Origin: an uncultured Erythrobacter sp.
GTDB lineage: Bacteria > Pseudomonadota > Alphaproteobacteria > Sphingomonadales > Sphingomonadaceae
Assembly (NCBI GenBank): GCA_947495555.1
Contig: CANLZI010000001.1
Location: 1,712,861 to 1,776,860 of the forward strand
Length of the DNA stretch: 64,000 nucleotides
Direction: 5' to 3'
Position 1 is the stretch's first letter. Each line of letters starts with the position of its first letter. The translations under genes and the position numbers were made by a program. A model generated the notes under the pieces. It ran no database searches, was not told where the DNA came from, and was given only the letters and a program-made list of their open reading frames with translations. Shown in pieces: positions 37,365 to 45,916 of this stretch.

Positions 37365-38398
37365 TGCCCGGCCGCAAGGCTGCAACGCCGGTCTGGCCGA
37401 ATGCATCTGTGCTGCCCATGGCGCAGGTGCGGCGGAAAAAGTCTGGCATGCTCAGCCTTGTGGCGCTGGCACTCACCGCCGTCCTGACGCCCCCTGCCCA
37501 CGCGCGCGATGGCAATCACGAATTGTCAGAAACGCTGATACAGATCCGCGCGCAGGATCAACGCATGCAAGACATCGGCTGGAAACTGGTGTCGGCCAAT
37601 GCGCCCTTCTGCGAGCAAACAGTACCCTCAATCGGCCTGCAATTGGTCGATGTGGCAGGCTATCGCAAACCGGCGCAAATCCGCGAGACGCTGGGGCTGT
37701 CGAGCGAATTTGCGATCTATACCGTGGCCGTCGGATCGCCCGCATCGCATGCGCAATTGCCCCTTATGGCCGAAGTTTTGACCATCGACGCAATGGCGCT
37801 GGCAGATATGCCCGCCAATGCCCATTCCGATTGGGCGCGTCTGGCCAGCGTGCATGACGCTGTCGAGCAATCGCTGTTGGCGGATGGGTCGGTTGGTCTG
37901 GAGCTGGCGGATGGCCCGACCTACACCGTTGAAGGCACAGACGTCTGCGCCAGCCGGTTCGAGCTCGGCGGCAAGAACAAGCAGGCGCTAGCGGATGGAT
38001 CACGCGTAATCTTGGGCCGCAACTTTCCCGGGTTTGCCTATACAGATGACGAATTGGCAGCCGCCCTGGCGCATGAATTGGCGCATAATATTCTAGGCCA
38101 CAAGCAGTGGCTCGACACACAAGGGCGCAAGCGCAAGGCTACCCGGTTGACCGAGCGCGAGGCCGATCGCTTGATGCCGTGGTTGCTGGTCAATGCCGGT
38201 TATGATCCTGCCGCAGCGATACGCTTTATGCAGAAGTGGGGGCCCAAACATGGCGGGGGCCTTTTGCGCAAGCGCACCCATGACGGATGGGACGAGCGGG
38301 TCGAGAATATCACCGCCGAACTTGCCCGGCTCAAAGCCGTGCAAAAGGATGGCGGCACGGCCGATTGGTCAACCCATTTCCGGCGCGAAATCCCCTAG
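37364..38398 (+). CDS. M48-type peptidase domain protein
   Basis: 344 residues. A signal peptide follows a charged N-terminus (MLSLVALALTAVLTPPAHA); an internal ATG at 37448 may be the actual start. The zinc motif HELAH (237-241, HELAHNILGH) and a later EREADRL with the third ligand are of the M48 type; the central part has a PDZ-like stretch (GLSSEFAIYTVAVGSPA). Coupled to the DsbA-like gene by a TAATG overlap. Target proteins unknown. Confidence 0.78.
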   Translation: MPGRKAATPVWPNASVLPMAQVRRKKSGMLSLVALALTAVLTPPAHARDGNHELSETLIQIRAQDQRMQDIGWKLVSANAPFCEQTVPSIGLQLVDVAGYRKPAQIRETLGLSSEFAIYTVAVGSPASHAQLPLMAEVLTIDAMALADMPANAHSDWARLASVHDAVEQSLLADGSVGLELADGPTYTVEGTDVCASRFELGGKNKQALADGSRVILGRNFPGFAYTDDELAAALAHELAHNILGHKQWLDTQGRKRKATRLTEREADRLMPWLLVNAGYDPAAAIRFMQKWGPKHGGGLLRKRTHDGWDERVENITAELARLKAVQKDGGTADWSTHFRREIP

Positions 38399-38408
38399 GC
38401 CAAGTGGC

Positions 38409-39023
38409 CTATTCTTCGGTGACTTTCGCATACATCGAGTTGATCGGCTTCTCCATCACCCGGCGAACCATGGGCTCAAAGAAGCTGAGCGGCGCGCTGT
38501 CATAATTGGGATCAAACGCAGCCTGATCGTATTTTTCGCAGAAATGAGCGCACGCCTCAAAGGATTCATGGCCGCGATATTGCTCGCGGATGTCGCGGTT
38601 CATCCCGACATGGTGGAAATAGAAATAGCCTTGGAAGGCGCCGTGCTTTTCGCAAATCCAAAGCTCTTCTTCTGAAACGAATGGCTTCAAAATTGCTGCA
38701 GCCACGTCGGGGTGATTGTATGTTCCCAAGGTGTCGCCAATGTCATGCAACAGCGCCATGGTGACATAACGTTCGTCGCGGCCATCGCGATGCGCGCGAG
38801 TCGCGGTTTGCAAAGAATGCTCCAGACGGTCGACCGGAAAGCCGCCAAAGTCGCCCTTCAGCAGGCTCAGGTGATCCAGCACGCGATCGGCTACACCCTT
38901 GGCAAAATTGCGGTATTCACCTCCGATAATGGCCCAATCCTCAGCCGTGCCATCCACCATGGCAGTGAATTTTGCCCGTTCGGGGGGGTGCTTCAATGTG
39001 TCAGTGGTTGAGCCCATCATCAT
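38409..39023 (-). CDS. HD-domain protein, possibly PhnZ-like mixed-valent di-iron oxygenase
   Basis: 204 residues. The HD core reads RLEHSLQTATRA, then VTMALLHDIGD, a His in YNHPD and later EKHGAF and FHHVG. The leading EHxxQ and the HD pair are also found in the PhnZ/myo-inositol-oxygenase-like branch, which uses two irons to cleave C-P or C-C bonds, while ordinary HD phosphohydrolases lack the EHxxQ pattern. No phosphonate genes are nearby, so the substrate is open. Convergent with the M48 gene. Confidence 0.7.
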   Translation of the reverse strand: MMMGSTTDTLKHPPERAKFTAMVDGTAEDWAIIGGEYRNFAKGVADRVLDHLSLLKGDFGGFPVDRLEHSLQTATRAHRDGRDERYVTMALLHDIGDTLGTYNHPDVAAAILKPFVSEEELWICEKHGAFQGYFYFHHVGMNRDIREQYRGHESFEACAHFCEKYDQAAFDPNYDSAPLSFFEPMVRRVMEKPINSMYAKVTEE

Positions 39024-39110
39024 TCTCCTCAGGCCAGCAGTGTAGCGCGCAAGACAATATGTCGCAAAACAAACTGCAACAGACTGGCAAATGCGCTAAG
39101 ACCGCAATTC

Positions 39111-40337
39111 ATGGCTGTTCTGCACATCCGTCCTACGCCGTTCTTCGATAATAAGAACAAGGCTTTCTGGAACCTCCAGCTGGCAGGCTGGGGCGGCGCC
39201 TTTTTGCTGCGCGCGGTTTCGGCGCTGGCCAATGGTCAGCCGCTCGATTTGCTGGCGGTGATTTTGGTGACCACCATAACCGGCTTCTCGATCAGCCTGG
39301 TGCTCTCGGTCATCTATCGCCAGTTGATCAGCAAGCAGCCGCTGTTCACTTGGGGCACCACTGCAATGGTGCTGGTGGGCGCGGTCATCCTGCACGGCAC
39401 AATCGATGCCTGGGTACAGGGGATCTATTACGCTGGAACATCCGAGACCACCTTTGCCCAGCGCTTTATCGGCCTCAGCTATATCCCGCTGACCCTACTG
39501 GGCGGCTGGAGCGCGCTGTATTACGCCATCAATTACTTCCTGACGGTCGAACAGCAGGCCGGCAGGCTAGAACGTTTGGAGGCGCAAGCAACCAGCGCCC
39601 AATTGGCCATGCTGCGGTATCAACTGAACCCGCATTTCCTGTTCAACACGCTCAATTCCATCAGCACGCTGGTGCTGCTGAAGCAGACCGAACCGGCCAA
39701 TGCGATGCTGACCCGGTTGAGCGGTTTTTTGCGCCATACTCTGGTGGCCGAACCGGGCAGCCAGGTGACGCTGGAGCAAGAGGTGGAAACCCTGCAGCTG
39801 TATCTGGATATCGAGCGGATGCGTTTTGAAGAACGGTTGCGCACCCATTTTGCGATTGAGCAAGAGGCGCTGCAGGCAAAATTGCCCAGCATGCTGCTCC
39901 AACCCTTGATAGAAAATGCGATCAAATACGCGGTCTCTCCGCAAGAAGAAGGGGCCAGTATTTCACTGTCCGCCCGCGTTGTTGGCGGGCGTTTGAAAAT
40001 CGCCATCGAGGACACCGGACCCGGCACCGACCGCGCCATTCCCGATGAATTGTTCGATTTTGCCACCGGCAGACCGGGCGAAACCATGTCCACCGGCGTC
40101 GGTCTCGCCAATATTCGCAACCGTTTAACGCAGGCCTATGGCAAGGATCACCGCTTCGAGACACAATCTGATCCTGCAGGAGGCTTTAGCGTGTTGATTG
40201 AAATCCCCTTCCAACCTTCAACTCCTGAAAATCCCGATCAGTTGAACGAACAGAAACCCTTTACCCCCCTAAGTCCCGCAAATGCTGCTCCCCCCAACCA
40301 TGCCGCACGCGGGCGAGCAATTGGATCCAACGCATGA
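39111..40337 (+). CDS. LytS/YehU-type sensor histidine kinase
   Basis: 408 residues. Four hydrophobic segments in the first 140 residues form the membrane sensor; then a short coiled coil and the histidine-kinase signature YQLNPHFLFNTLNSIS with the phosphorylated His, followed by an ATPase domain (LLQPLIENAIKYAV, GVGLANIRNRL). The stop overlaps the ATG of the LytTR regulator gene by four bases. The signal sensed is unknown. Confidence 0.93.
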   Translation: MAVLHIRPTPFFDNKNKAFWNLQLAGWGGAFLLRAVSALANGQPLDLLAVILVTTITGFSISLVLSVIYRQLISKQPLFTWGTTAMVLVGAVILHGTIDAWVQGIYYAGTSETTFAQRFIGLSYIPLTLLGGWSALYYAINYFLTVEQQAGRLERLEAQATSAQLAMLRYQLNPHFLFNTLNSISTLVLLKQTEPANAMLTRLSGFLRHTLVAEPGSQVTLEQEVETLQLYLDIERMRFEERLRTHFAIEQEALQAKLPSMLLQPLIENAIKYAVSPQEEGASISLSARVVGGRLKIAIEDTGPGTDRAIPDELFDFATGRPGETMSTGVGLANIRNRLTQAYGKDHRFETQSDPAGGFSVLIEIPFQPSTPENPDQLNEQKPFTPLSPANAAPPNHAARGRAIGSNA

Positions 40338-41131
40338 CTATTCGCACAATCCTTGTTGATGATGAAAAGCTGGCCATTCAGGGTTTGCAGCTGAGGCTGG
40401 AACAGTTCGACGATGTCGAGATCATCGACACATGCTCGAACGGTCGCTCTGCCATTCGCAAGATCAAGACGGCCAAACCCGATCTGGTCTTTCTCGACAT
40501 CCAGATGCCCGGCTTTGACGGGTTTAGTGTGGTCAAAGGGATCATGGAGATCGAGCCGCCCTTGATCGTGTTTGTAACCGCCTATGAAGAGCACGCGATC
40601 CGCGCCTTCGAAGCCAATGCGGTCAATTATCTGATGAAGCCGGTGGATGAAGACAAATTGGCCGACACTATCGAACGTGTCCGCGTGCGATTGGCCGAGA
40701 AGAAGTCTTCCGAAGAAGCGGACAAGCTGAAAAACGTCCTCAACGAAGTCGCGCCCGACAGGGCCGAAGAATTGTCAGAAGGCGAGGGCGAAAGCGCCGA
40801 TCGCTTTGAAAAGCTGATCAATGTCAAAGACCGCGGCCAGATCTTCCGGGTCGAGGTCGATTCGATCGAGCATATCGAGGCCGCGGGCGATTACATGTGC
40901 ATTTATACCGGCGACAATTCGCTGATCTTGCGCGAAACGATGAAGGATCTGGAGCGGCGGTTGGACCCGCGAACCTTCCAACGCGTGCACCGCTCGACCA
41001 TCGTCAATCTCAATCAAGTGCGTCAGGTTAAACCGCACACCAATGGCGAATGCTTCCTGGTGCTGGATTCGGGTGCCGAGGTTAAGGTGAGCCGTTCTTA
41101 TCGCGATGTTGTCGCCCGTTTCGTGCATTGA
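40334..41131 (+). CDS. LytTR-family response regulator
   Basis: 265 residues. Receiver domain with phospho-acceptor Asp55 (LVFLDIQMPG), conserved acidic pair at 9-11 and Lys in LMKPVDED. The C-terminal LytTR DNA-binding domain (from about 155: IEHIEAAGDYMCIYTG, FQRVHRSTIVNLNQV) ends in KVSRSYRDVV. Forms a pair with the kinase just upstream; targets unknown. Confidence 0.95.
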   Translation: MTIRTILVDDEKLAIQGLQLRLEQFDDVEIIDTCSNGRSAIRKIKTAKPDLVFLDIQMPGFDGFSVVKGIMEIEPPLIVFVTAYEEHAIRAFEANAVNYLMKPVDEDKLADTIERVRVRLAEKKSSEEADKLKNVLNEVAPDRAEELSEGEGESADRFEKLINVKDRGQIFRVEVDSIEHIEAAGDYMCIYTGDNSLILRETMKDLERRLDPRTFQRVHRSTIVNLNQVRQVKPHTNGECFLVLDSGAEVKVSRSYRDVVARFVH

Positions 41132-41192
41132 TCGCTTGGCATAGGGCGCTAGGCGCGCTTGCGGTCCTGACACAGCAATCTATTAAGTCCTC

Positions 41193-42053
41193 ATGACCTT
41201 TACCCTCACCGGCTTCGACCTCGACTCCTTTGTTCGCGACACTCTTGCCGAGGATTTGGGCGATGGCCTGCCCGGTGGCGGGCGCGACGTTACCAGCGAC
41301 AGTGTCATTCCTGCCGACGCGCGCTTTTCCGGCGTTATGGACAGCCGCGATCCCATCCGTGTGGCCGGTCTGCCGGTTGCCGAAGCGTTCTTCCGCGCGC
41401 TCGACCCTCAGGTGGAGATCGAGCTGCTGGTGCAAGATGGAGACCCGGTGGAGGCCGGGACAGATCTGATGCGGCTATCGGGCAATGCGCGCGCCATGCT
41501 GACGGCGGAACGCAGCGCGCTCAATACTGTCCAGCATCTGTCGGGCATCGCCACCATGGTGCGCCACTATGTCGACGCGATGGACAATCCCGATTGCACC
41601 TTGCTCGACACGCGCAAGACCATTCCGGGGCTGCGCCATTTAGAGAAATACGCGGTTCGCATGGGCGGTGGCAGCAATCACCGAATGGGCCTGTGGGACG
41701 CCGCCATGATCAAGGACAATCACGTCATGGTGGCTGGCAATGTCGGCGAAGCTGTGCGTCGCGCCGTGGCCGCAGGCGTGAAAGAGATCATCTGCGAAGT
41801 GGACCGGATCGACCAGATCGAGCCTGCGCTGAAGGCGGGTGCCACACGGCTACTGCTCGACAATATGGAACCGGATGCCCTGCGCGAAGCAGTGGCGCTC
41901 GTAGCGGGCCGTGTCCCGACAGAAGCCTCGGGCGGGATCAATCTGGACACGATCCAGGCCAAAGCGGCGACCGGGGTGAACTTTGTCTCGGTTGGGCGCC
42001 TCACCCAAAGCGCGCCCGCAGCGGACATCGGGCTCGATTTCACGCCGCTATGA
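41193..42053 (+). CDS. nadC: Nicotinate-nucleotide pyrophosphorylase (carboxylating)
   Basis: 286 residues, normal length. Quinolinate phosphoribosyltransferase of de novo NAD synthesis; motifs ERSALNTVQHLSGIAT, DTRKTIPGLRHLEKYAV with GGGSNHRMGL, and the C-terminal EASGGINLDTI are all seen. The stop overlaps the RNase T2 start by four bases. Confidence 0.96.
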   Translation: MTFTLTGFDLDSFVRDTLAEDLGDGLPGGGRDVTSDSVIPADARFSGVMDSRDPIRVAGLPVAEAFFRALDPQVEIELLVQDGDPVEAGTDLMRLSGNARAMLTAERSALNTVQHLSGIATMVRHYVDAMDNPDCTLLDTRKTIPGLRHLEKYAVRMGGGSNHRMGLWDAAMIKDNHVMVAGNVGEAVRRAVAAGVKEIICEVDRIDQIEPALKAGATRLLLDNMEPDALREAVALVAGRVPTEASGGINLDTIQAKAATGVNFVSVGRLTQSAPAADIGLDFTPL

Positions 42054-42751
42054 AGATGGGGTTTGTCTGGGCGCTGATATTGCTGGCTTTGCCCGCAAAT
42101 GCTGCTGCCCAAGCCTATCAATGCCGCCTGCCAGCAGCGCGCAATGTGCCCGAGGTACGCCAGGATGCGCCCTCGCGCATGATGCCAGTTACCGGCTACA
42201 CCATGGCGCTCAGCTGGTCGCCCGGCTTTTGCCGCGGCAAGGAAACCCAGCGCAACCATGCTGCGCAATGTTCGGGCCGCAATGGTCGCTTTGGCTTGGT
42301 GGTGCATGGCTTTTGGCCCGATGGAGGCAGAAGTTGGCCGCAGTATTGCCCCGCGCCCGCACGGCTGACCCCGACCGAGGCGCGCAAGAATATGTGCATG
42401 ATCCCCTCTGCCCGGCTGATGGCGCGGCAATGGGTCAAGCACGGCAGCTGTATGACGAAACGGCCCGAAACCTATTTCGAAGTCACTCGGATCCTGTGGA
42501 ACTCCTATCGCATTCCCGATTATGATCGTTTGTCGCGCAAGGACGGCTTGACGGCGGGTGACATTCGCAAGGCGTTTGCCGATGCCAATGGCGGATGGGA
42601 GCCAGCCCATATCGGTGTGAGACTGACTGCCAGTGGTTGGCTGCGTGAATTGCGGCTGTGCTATTCCAAGCGGTTCCGCCCGACGCGCTGCGATGATCGC
42701 CGCTATGGCGCTGATGACAACGCGCCGGCCAAAATCTGGCGCGGGCTGTAG
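42050..42751 (+). CDS. Ribonuclease T2 family protein
   Basis: 233 residues with a signal peptide ending ANAAAQ. The two catalytic segments are present: VVHGFWPD with His86 (CAS I) and QWVKHGSC with His131 (CAS II); several Cys residues could form disulfides. It would cut RNA in the periplasm or outside the cell. Coupled to nadC by an ATGA overlap. The last codons (PAKIWRGL) and following bases recur as a divergent remnant at 44318. Confidence 0.9.
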   Translation: MKMGFVWALILLALPANAAAQAYQCRLPAARNVPEVRQDAPSRMMPVTGYTMALSWSPGFCRGKETQRNHAAQCSGRNGRFGLVVHGFWPDGGRSWPQYCPAPARLTPTEARKNMCMIPSARLMARQWVKHGSCMTKRPETYFEVTRILWNSYRIPDYDRLSRKDGLTAGDIRKAFADANGGWEPAHIGVRLTASGWLRELRLCYSKRFRPTRCDDRRYGADDNAPAKIWRGL

Positions 42752-42774
42752 GGCCTGAAAATGGGGTGGGAAGC
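42733..42774 (+). repeat. Left boundary repeat, copy 1
   Basis: End of the RNase T2 gene plus the following bases to GGGGTGGGAAGC (42763-42774). Closely matched at 44324-44368 and partly at 45078-45106. It marks the left edge of the accessory patch. Confidence 0.65.
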
Positions 42775-42859
42775 TGCCTGAGCGGAATTGCGCAGATGCT
42801 CGCCTGTTTGACATTCTTCAAGGTCATGCCGAAGGATGCCTGTTTCCTGGGGGATTGGG

Positions 42860-44185
42860 ATGAAACTACTAAGAAAACTATTCTTGGCTGGATCGGTTGC
42901 AGCGGTTGGCGCCTTTGCCGCGAGCGGAAGCTTTGCCCAGGAAGGCCCATTCGAAGAGAGGGAGACTCCATCCGAATATTCCATGGAAGAAATCCGGGAG
43001 ATTCACGATTTTTATAGCGTGCCAGCCAACCGGACTTCACTACTAGACCCCAGCAAGCCGCAGTCGGCATTCGTCTGGCAAAACATGACGCGCTTCTTTC
43101 CCACCGCCGAAGTGGCGCGCGGCGGCTCTATCAGCAACTTGCCACGCAATCTTGATCCAACCCTATGGACCATTCCGGTCACGCAAAATGGCGAGACCTC
43201 CACCGTCCAAGAGCGGTTTGAAAGCACGGCCTATAATGCCATGATCGTCATCAAGGGTGGCTCGATCGCGCTTGAGCGCTACAGATCTCTTGGCCCTTCG
43301 GACAAACATGTGTGGTTCTCCTCAGGCAAGGTTGTCAGCAGCACGCTGCTCGCGATCCTTGAGGCGGAGGGCAAAGTCGACGTTACGCAGCCCGTTTCCA
43401 GCTATCTGGATGAGCTTCAGGGGAGTGTCTGGGATACTGTCACGGTCGAACAGGCGCTCGACATGGCTTCAGGCCTCGACGGGACCGAGCATGACGAGCC
43501 CTCGCGCGATTCGCGCAGCAACCCGCAGCAAATATGGTTCAAATGGGCCGCTTCGATTGGGATATTCCCCGACTTGCTGAACGAGAAGCCGGAACCGTGG
43601 GCTGTCTTGCGCAGCATGGAGCGGCGCAAACCAGGTCACACCGCTTTTGAGTATAATTCGATCAACACATTCGTGGTCGAGCGTATTGTCGAACGGATCG
43701 AAGGGAAGCCTCTCAACAAGGTGTTCTCAGAACGTGTGTGGAGCAAGATCGGCGCGGAGCACGGCAGCAACGTTGTCGTCAGCCCTCAGGGCTACCCGCT
43801 GTTCCTTGGCTTTCACTCGGCTACCCTCCGCGACATGGCCCGCTTTGGAATGATCTTTACGCCGAGTTGGGAACAGATAAGCGAAGAGCAAATCATTCCG
43901 GAGCAGTCCTTGGCTACTATCCAGTTTGGCGGCCGACGAGAGATCTTTGCCGGAGGGAACTTCTCGCGGGAGTCTTATGCGGCGGTGATGCCGGATGAAG
44001 TCATGACAAACCGATATCAGTGGGATGTCGTTTTCGAAGACGGCGATATGTACAAGCAAGGCGTTGCGGGGCAGGGTCTATACGTATCGCCCTCACGCGA
44101 TCTGGTCGCGGCTTGGTATTGCACGGGCTGCGGCGATCCCATCGTGATGGCGCGTGAGATTGCCCGAAAATTCGACACAGAGTAA
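42860..44185 (+). CDS. Beta-lactamase-related serine hydrolase (class C type)
   Basis: 441 residues from the ATG at 42860 with GGGGG upstream. Signal peptide ending GSFAQEG. The SxxK motif is Ser154-Lys157 (FSSGK), the YxN equivalent lies in FEYNSINTF, and a late GVAGQGLYV precedes the C-terminus. These enzymes range from esterases to D-aminopeptidases; a role as a true beta-lactamase is not supported. It is the cargo of the first accessory module. Confidence 0.85.
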   Translation: MKLLRKLFLAGSVAAVGAFAASGSFAQEGPFEERETPSEYSMEEIREIHDFYSVPANRTSLLDPSKPQSAFVWQNMTRFFPTAEVARGGSISNLPRNLDPTLWTIPVTQNGETSTVQERFESTAYNAMIVIKGGSIALERYRSLGPSDKHVWFSSGKVVSSTLLAILEAEGKVDVTQPVSSYLDELQGSVWDTVTVEQALDMASGLDGTEHDEPSRDSRSNPQQIWFKWAASIGIFPDLLNEKPEPWAVLRSMERRKPGHTAFEYNSINTFVVERIVERIEGKPLNKVFSERVWSKIGAEHGSNVVVSPQGYPLFLGFHSATLRDMARFGMIFTPSWEQISEEQIIPEQSLATIQFGGRREIFAGGNFSRESYAAVMPDEVMTNRYQWDVVFEDGDMYKQGVAGQGLYVSPSRDLVAAWYCTGCGDPIVMAREIARKFDTE

Positions 44186-44210
44186 TCGAAGCTAGTTGCG
44201 TGCGCACCAG

Positions 44211-44227
44211 CGTCCGCAAATGGGTCG
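44211..44227. repeat. Right boundary repeat, copy 1
   Basis: CGTCCGCAAATGGGTCG matches 45872-45888 at 15 of 17 bases. In both places it stands 19-28 bases before the reversed 3' end of tadA or its remnant. Confidence 0.6.
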
Positions 44228-44246
44228 TTGGCAGGCCCTCGGCCCC

Positions 44247-44323
44247 TCACCGCCGCTTTTGGAAAAATTCCCTCAGCAATTCGGCTGCCTCGGTCTCGCC
44301 CATGCCCGAATAGATTTCCAGCC
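44247..44323 (-). pseudogene. Remnant of a tadA 3' end (divergent copy)
   Basis: Read on the minus strand it encodes LEIYSGMGETEAAELLREF then FQKRR and a stop, against VYSGMGEAEAGELLREFFKERR at the end of the intact tadA. About 86 percent of bases match over the 80-base span, with several differences silent or conservative, so it looks like an allele from a related lineage rather than a decayed local copy. With the repeats around it, it fills the 314-base stretch 44186-44499, which holds no complete gene. Confidence 0.75.
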
Positions 44324-44344
44324 AACATCTGGCGCGGGCTTTAG
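44318..44344 (+). pseudogene. Remnant of the RNase T2 gene 3' end
   Basis: Encodes PANIWRGL and a stop, against PAKIWRGL and a stop at 42751. It joins the tadA remnant head to tail at shared bases (GGCC in the intact genes, AGCC here). Confidence 0.7.
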
Positions 44345-44368
44345 GGTCTAAAAATTGAGGTGGGAAGC
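44324..44368 (+). repeat. Left boundary repeat, copy 2
   Basis: Divergent copy of 42733-42774, ending GAGGTGGGAAGC, followed by GGACAT. Begins the second accessory module. Confidence 0.6.
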
Positions 44369-44499
44369 GGACATCGGAACATAAATGTCGACAGTTCGCT
44401 CGACACATCCAAAAAATGGAAAGTTGTGCAACCTCTTGAGTCAGTCAATACTGGCCGGAGGGGTGCAGTGAGGCACTCGTTTGGGAAGAGGAATGGGGC

Positions 44500-45054
44500 A
44501 TGGCCTACATTAAGTCGATCCAATCGGATCAGGAGAGTCCACCAGGGGTAATGATGCGCTTTCCAAAGCAGTTGCGAGCGATAATGGACTATACGCAAGA
44601 AGTTATGCGTGACGGGGAATGCAACTTCTCTGACAAAGAGCGTGAATTAATTGCGGCATTTACGTCAGCGATGAACGATTGTAACTTTTGTTACGGGGCG
44701 CACAAAGCAACCGCACTGGCGTTCGGGATTGAGCAGGGCTTCCTTGAAGCGCTCGTAGCAGATGTCGAAACAGCGCCTGTTGATGAAAGAATGAGGCCGG
44801 TGCTGGTGTTCGCTAGAAAGCTTACGCAAATGCCCTCACAAATGGCCCAAAGTGATGTTGACGCTGTGCTGGATGCCGGATGGACCGAAGAGGATTTCCA
44901 CTATCTGACTAGCATCTGTTCGCTTTTCAACTTCTACAATCGATTGATGGAAGCGTATGGATGTAGTCTAGACGCCAACCCAGAATTCCCAGTCGAAGCC
45001 GCCGGTGAGATGTTAGCTACCAACGGATATGTCCTAGCCGACTTTGCGCCTTGA
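44500..45054 (+). CDS. Carboxymuconolactone decarboxylase/AhpD-like protein
   Basis: 184 residues. The peroxidase-related signature is complete: Cys61-x-x-Cys64-x-x-x-His68 (DCNFCYGAH), with E47/E49 upstream and a second helical half (WTEEDFHYLTSICSLFNFYNRLMEAYG). Such proteins reduce peroxides through the CxxC pair. GAGGA lies eight bases before the ATG. Base use is visibly AT-richer than the neighbouring genes, supporting recent arrival. Confidence 0.85.
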   Translation: MAYIKSIQSDQESPPGVMMRFPKQLRAIMDYTQEVMRDGECNFSDKERELIAAFTSAMNDCNFCYGAHKATALAFGIEQGFLEALVADVETAPVDERMRPVLVFARKLTQMPSQMAQSDVDAVLDAGWTEEDFHYLTSICSLFNFYNRLMEAYGCSLDANPEFPVEAAGEMLATNGYVLADFAP

Positions 45055-45077
45055 ATTTGTCCGTGTTCGATGCGGTT

Positions 45078-45106
45078 TGTAGATGTTCGAAACCGGGGTG
45101 GGAAGC
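45078..45106 (+). repeat. Left boundary repeat, copy 3 (partial)
   Basis: TGTAG followed 12 bases later by GGGGTGGGAAGCGGTCATT, similar to copies 1 and 2 but without the coding part. It separates the AhpD-like gene from the SGNH hydrolase gene, whose stop codon lies just inside its edge. Confidence 0.5.
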
Positions 45107-45108
45107 GG

Positions 45109-45837
45109 TCATTCAGCACGTACGTATGGTGCCACATAATCGCGCCATTGAACGTAAGCGTCGCCGGCAAGATGAATACCGTCAGATGTAAATCTCTCGT
45201 CGAGCGAACCATCACTGGTTTCAAACAACTCACGTACATTGACGAAAGTGTGACCACGTCTTGCAGAGGAATCGGCGAGATGCTCGTTTACTATCTTCGC
45301 CGCATCATTGACCCCTGGGACGATATAATCTGCTGAGACGGGCAGGATGCTTTGAACCATTATCTCGGATTCTGGCATCCTTGCCTCAAACGCGTCGAGC
45401 AATCGTTCATAGTCCGCTATGGTTTCTGCCGCGCTTTTCCCAAAGTTCAGATCATTCACGCCTACCATCAGGAAAAGCCTCTTGGGCTCCAGGCCAACAA
45501 TGCCGTCAATACGCTCCAGGATGTCATGAGTTTGATCGCTTCGAACTCCGCGATTTGCCACTACATGGTCGGGGAAGTACTCCTGCCAAAGCCCCGCAGC
45601 GGTAATACTGTCCCCGATGAAAACGATATCGACAGACTCAAGAGAGCTGGCATTCGAAGCGCTCAGCATCTCGGCTGTAAACCTATCATGCCGTTGCGTT
45701 TGTGCTTCGGTAAACTTGGTTGACATGCTGGAGGCCGCCCATACGCCAAGTCCGATCAATGCGAGAAGCACGGCGTTCAACGCAACTGATGCTTTGAATC
45801 CTAAGCTCATTTTGGTCTTCGTGGTCGCCTGCTCCAT
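45109..45837 (-). CDS. SGNH/GDSL hydrolase with membrane anchor
   Basis: 242 residues from the ATG at 45837. One hydrophobic segment (VALNAVLLALIGLGVWAA) is followed by the SGNH blocks: GDSIT with nucleophile Ser77, the Gly in NRGVRSD, GVNDL with the Asn, and DGIHL with the catalytic Asp/His. An esterase or acetyl-hydrolase acting outside the cytoplasm is likely. A longer frame to 45891 runs into the right boundary repeat and is not used. Confidence 0.85.
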   Translation of the reverse strand: MEQATTKTKMSLGFKASVALNAVLLALIGLGVWAASSMSTKFTEAQTQRHDRFTAEMLSASNASSLESVDIVFIGDSITAAGLWQEYFPDHVVANRGVRSDQTHDILERIDGIVGLEPKRLFLMVGVNDLNFGKSAAETIADYERLLDAFEARMPESEIMVQSILPVSADYIVPGVNDAAKIVNEHLADSSARRGHTFVNVRELFETSDGSLDERFTSDGIHLAGDAYVQWRDYVAPYVRAE

Positions 45838-45871
45838 CGAAAATCGGTGCCTAGTGTAAGCAATCGAGCAA

Positions 45872-45888
45872 CGTCCGAAATTGGGTCG
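45872..45888. repeat. Right boundary repeat, copy 2
   Basis: CGTCCGAAATTGGGTCG, two mismatches from 44211-44227; precedes the reversed 3' end of the intact tadA gene. Confidence 0.6.
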
Positions 45889-45916
45889 CATCCGGGCCCC
45901 GGACTAGGTTTCGCCC

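Noticed and set aside
44186-44246. Start of an additional small gene between the serine hydrolase and the tadA remnant
   Set aside because: No start with a ribosome-binding site; the sequence is explained by the boundary repeat and remnant.
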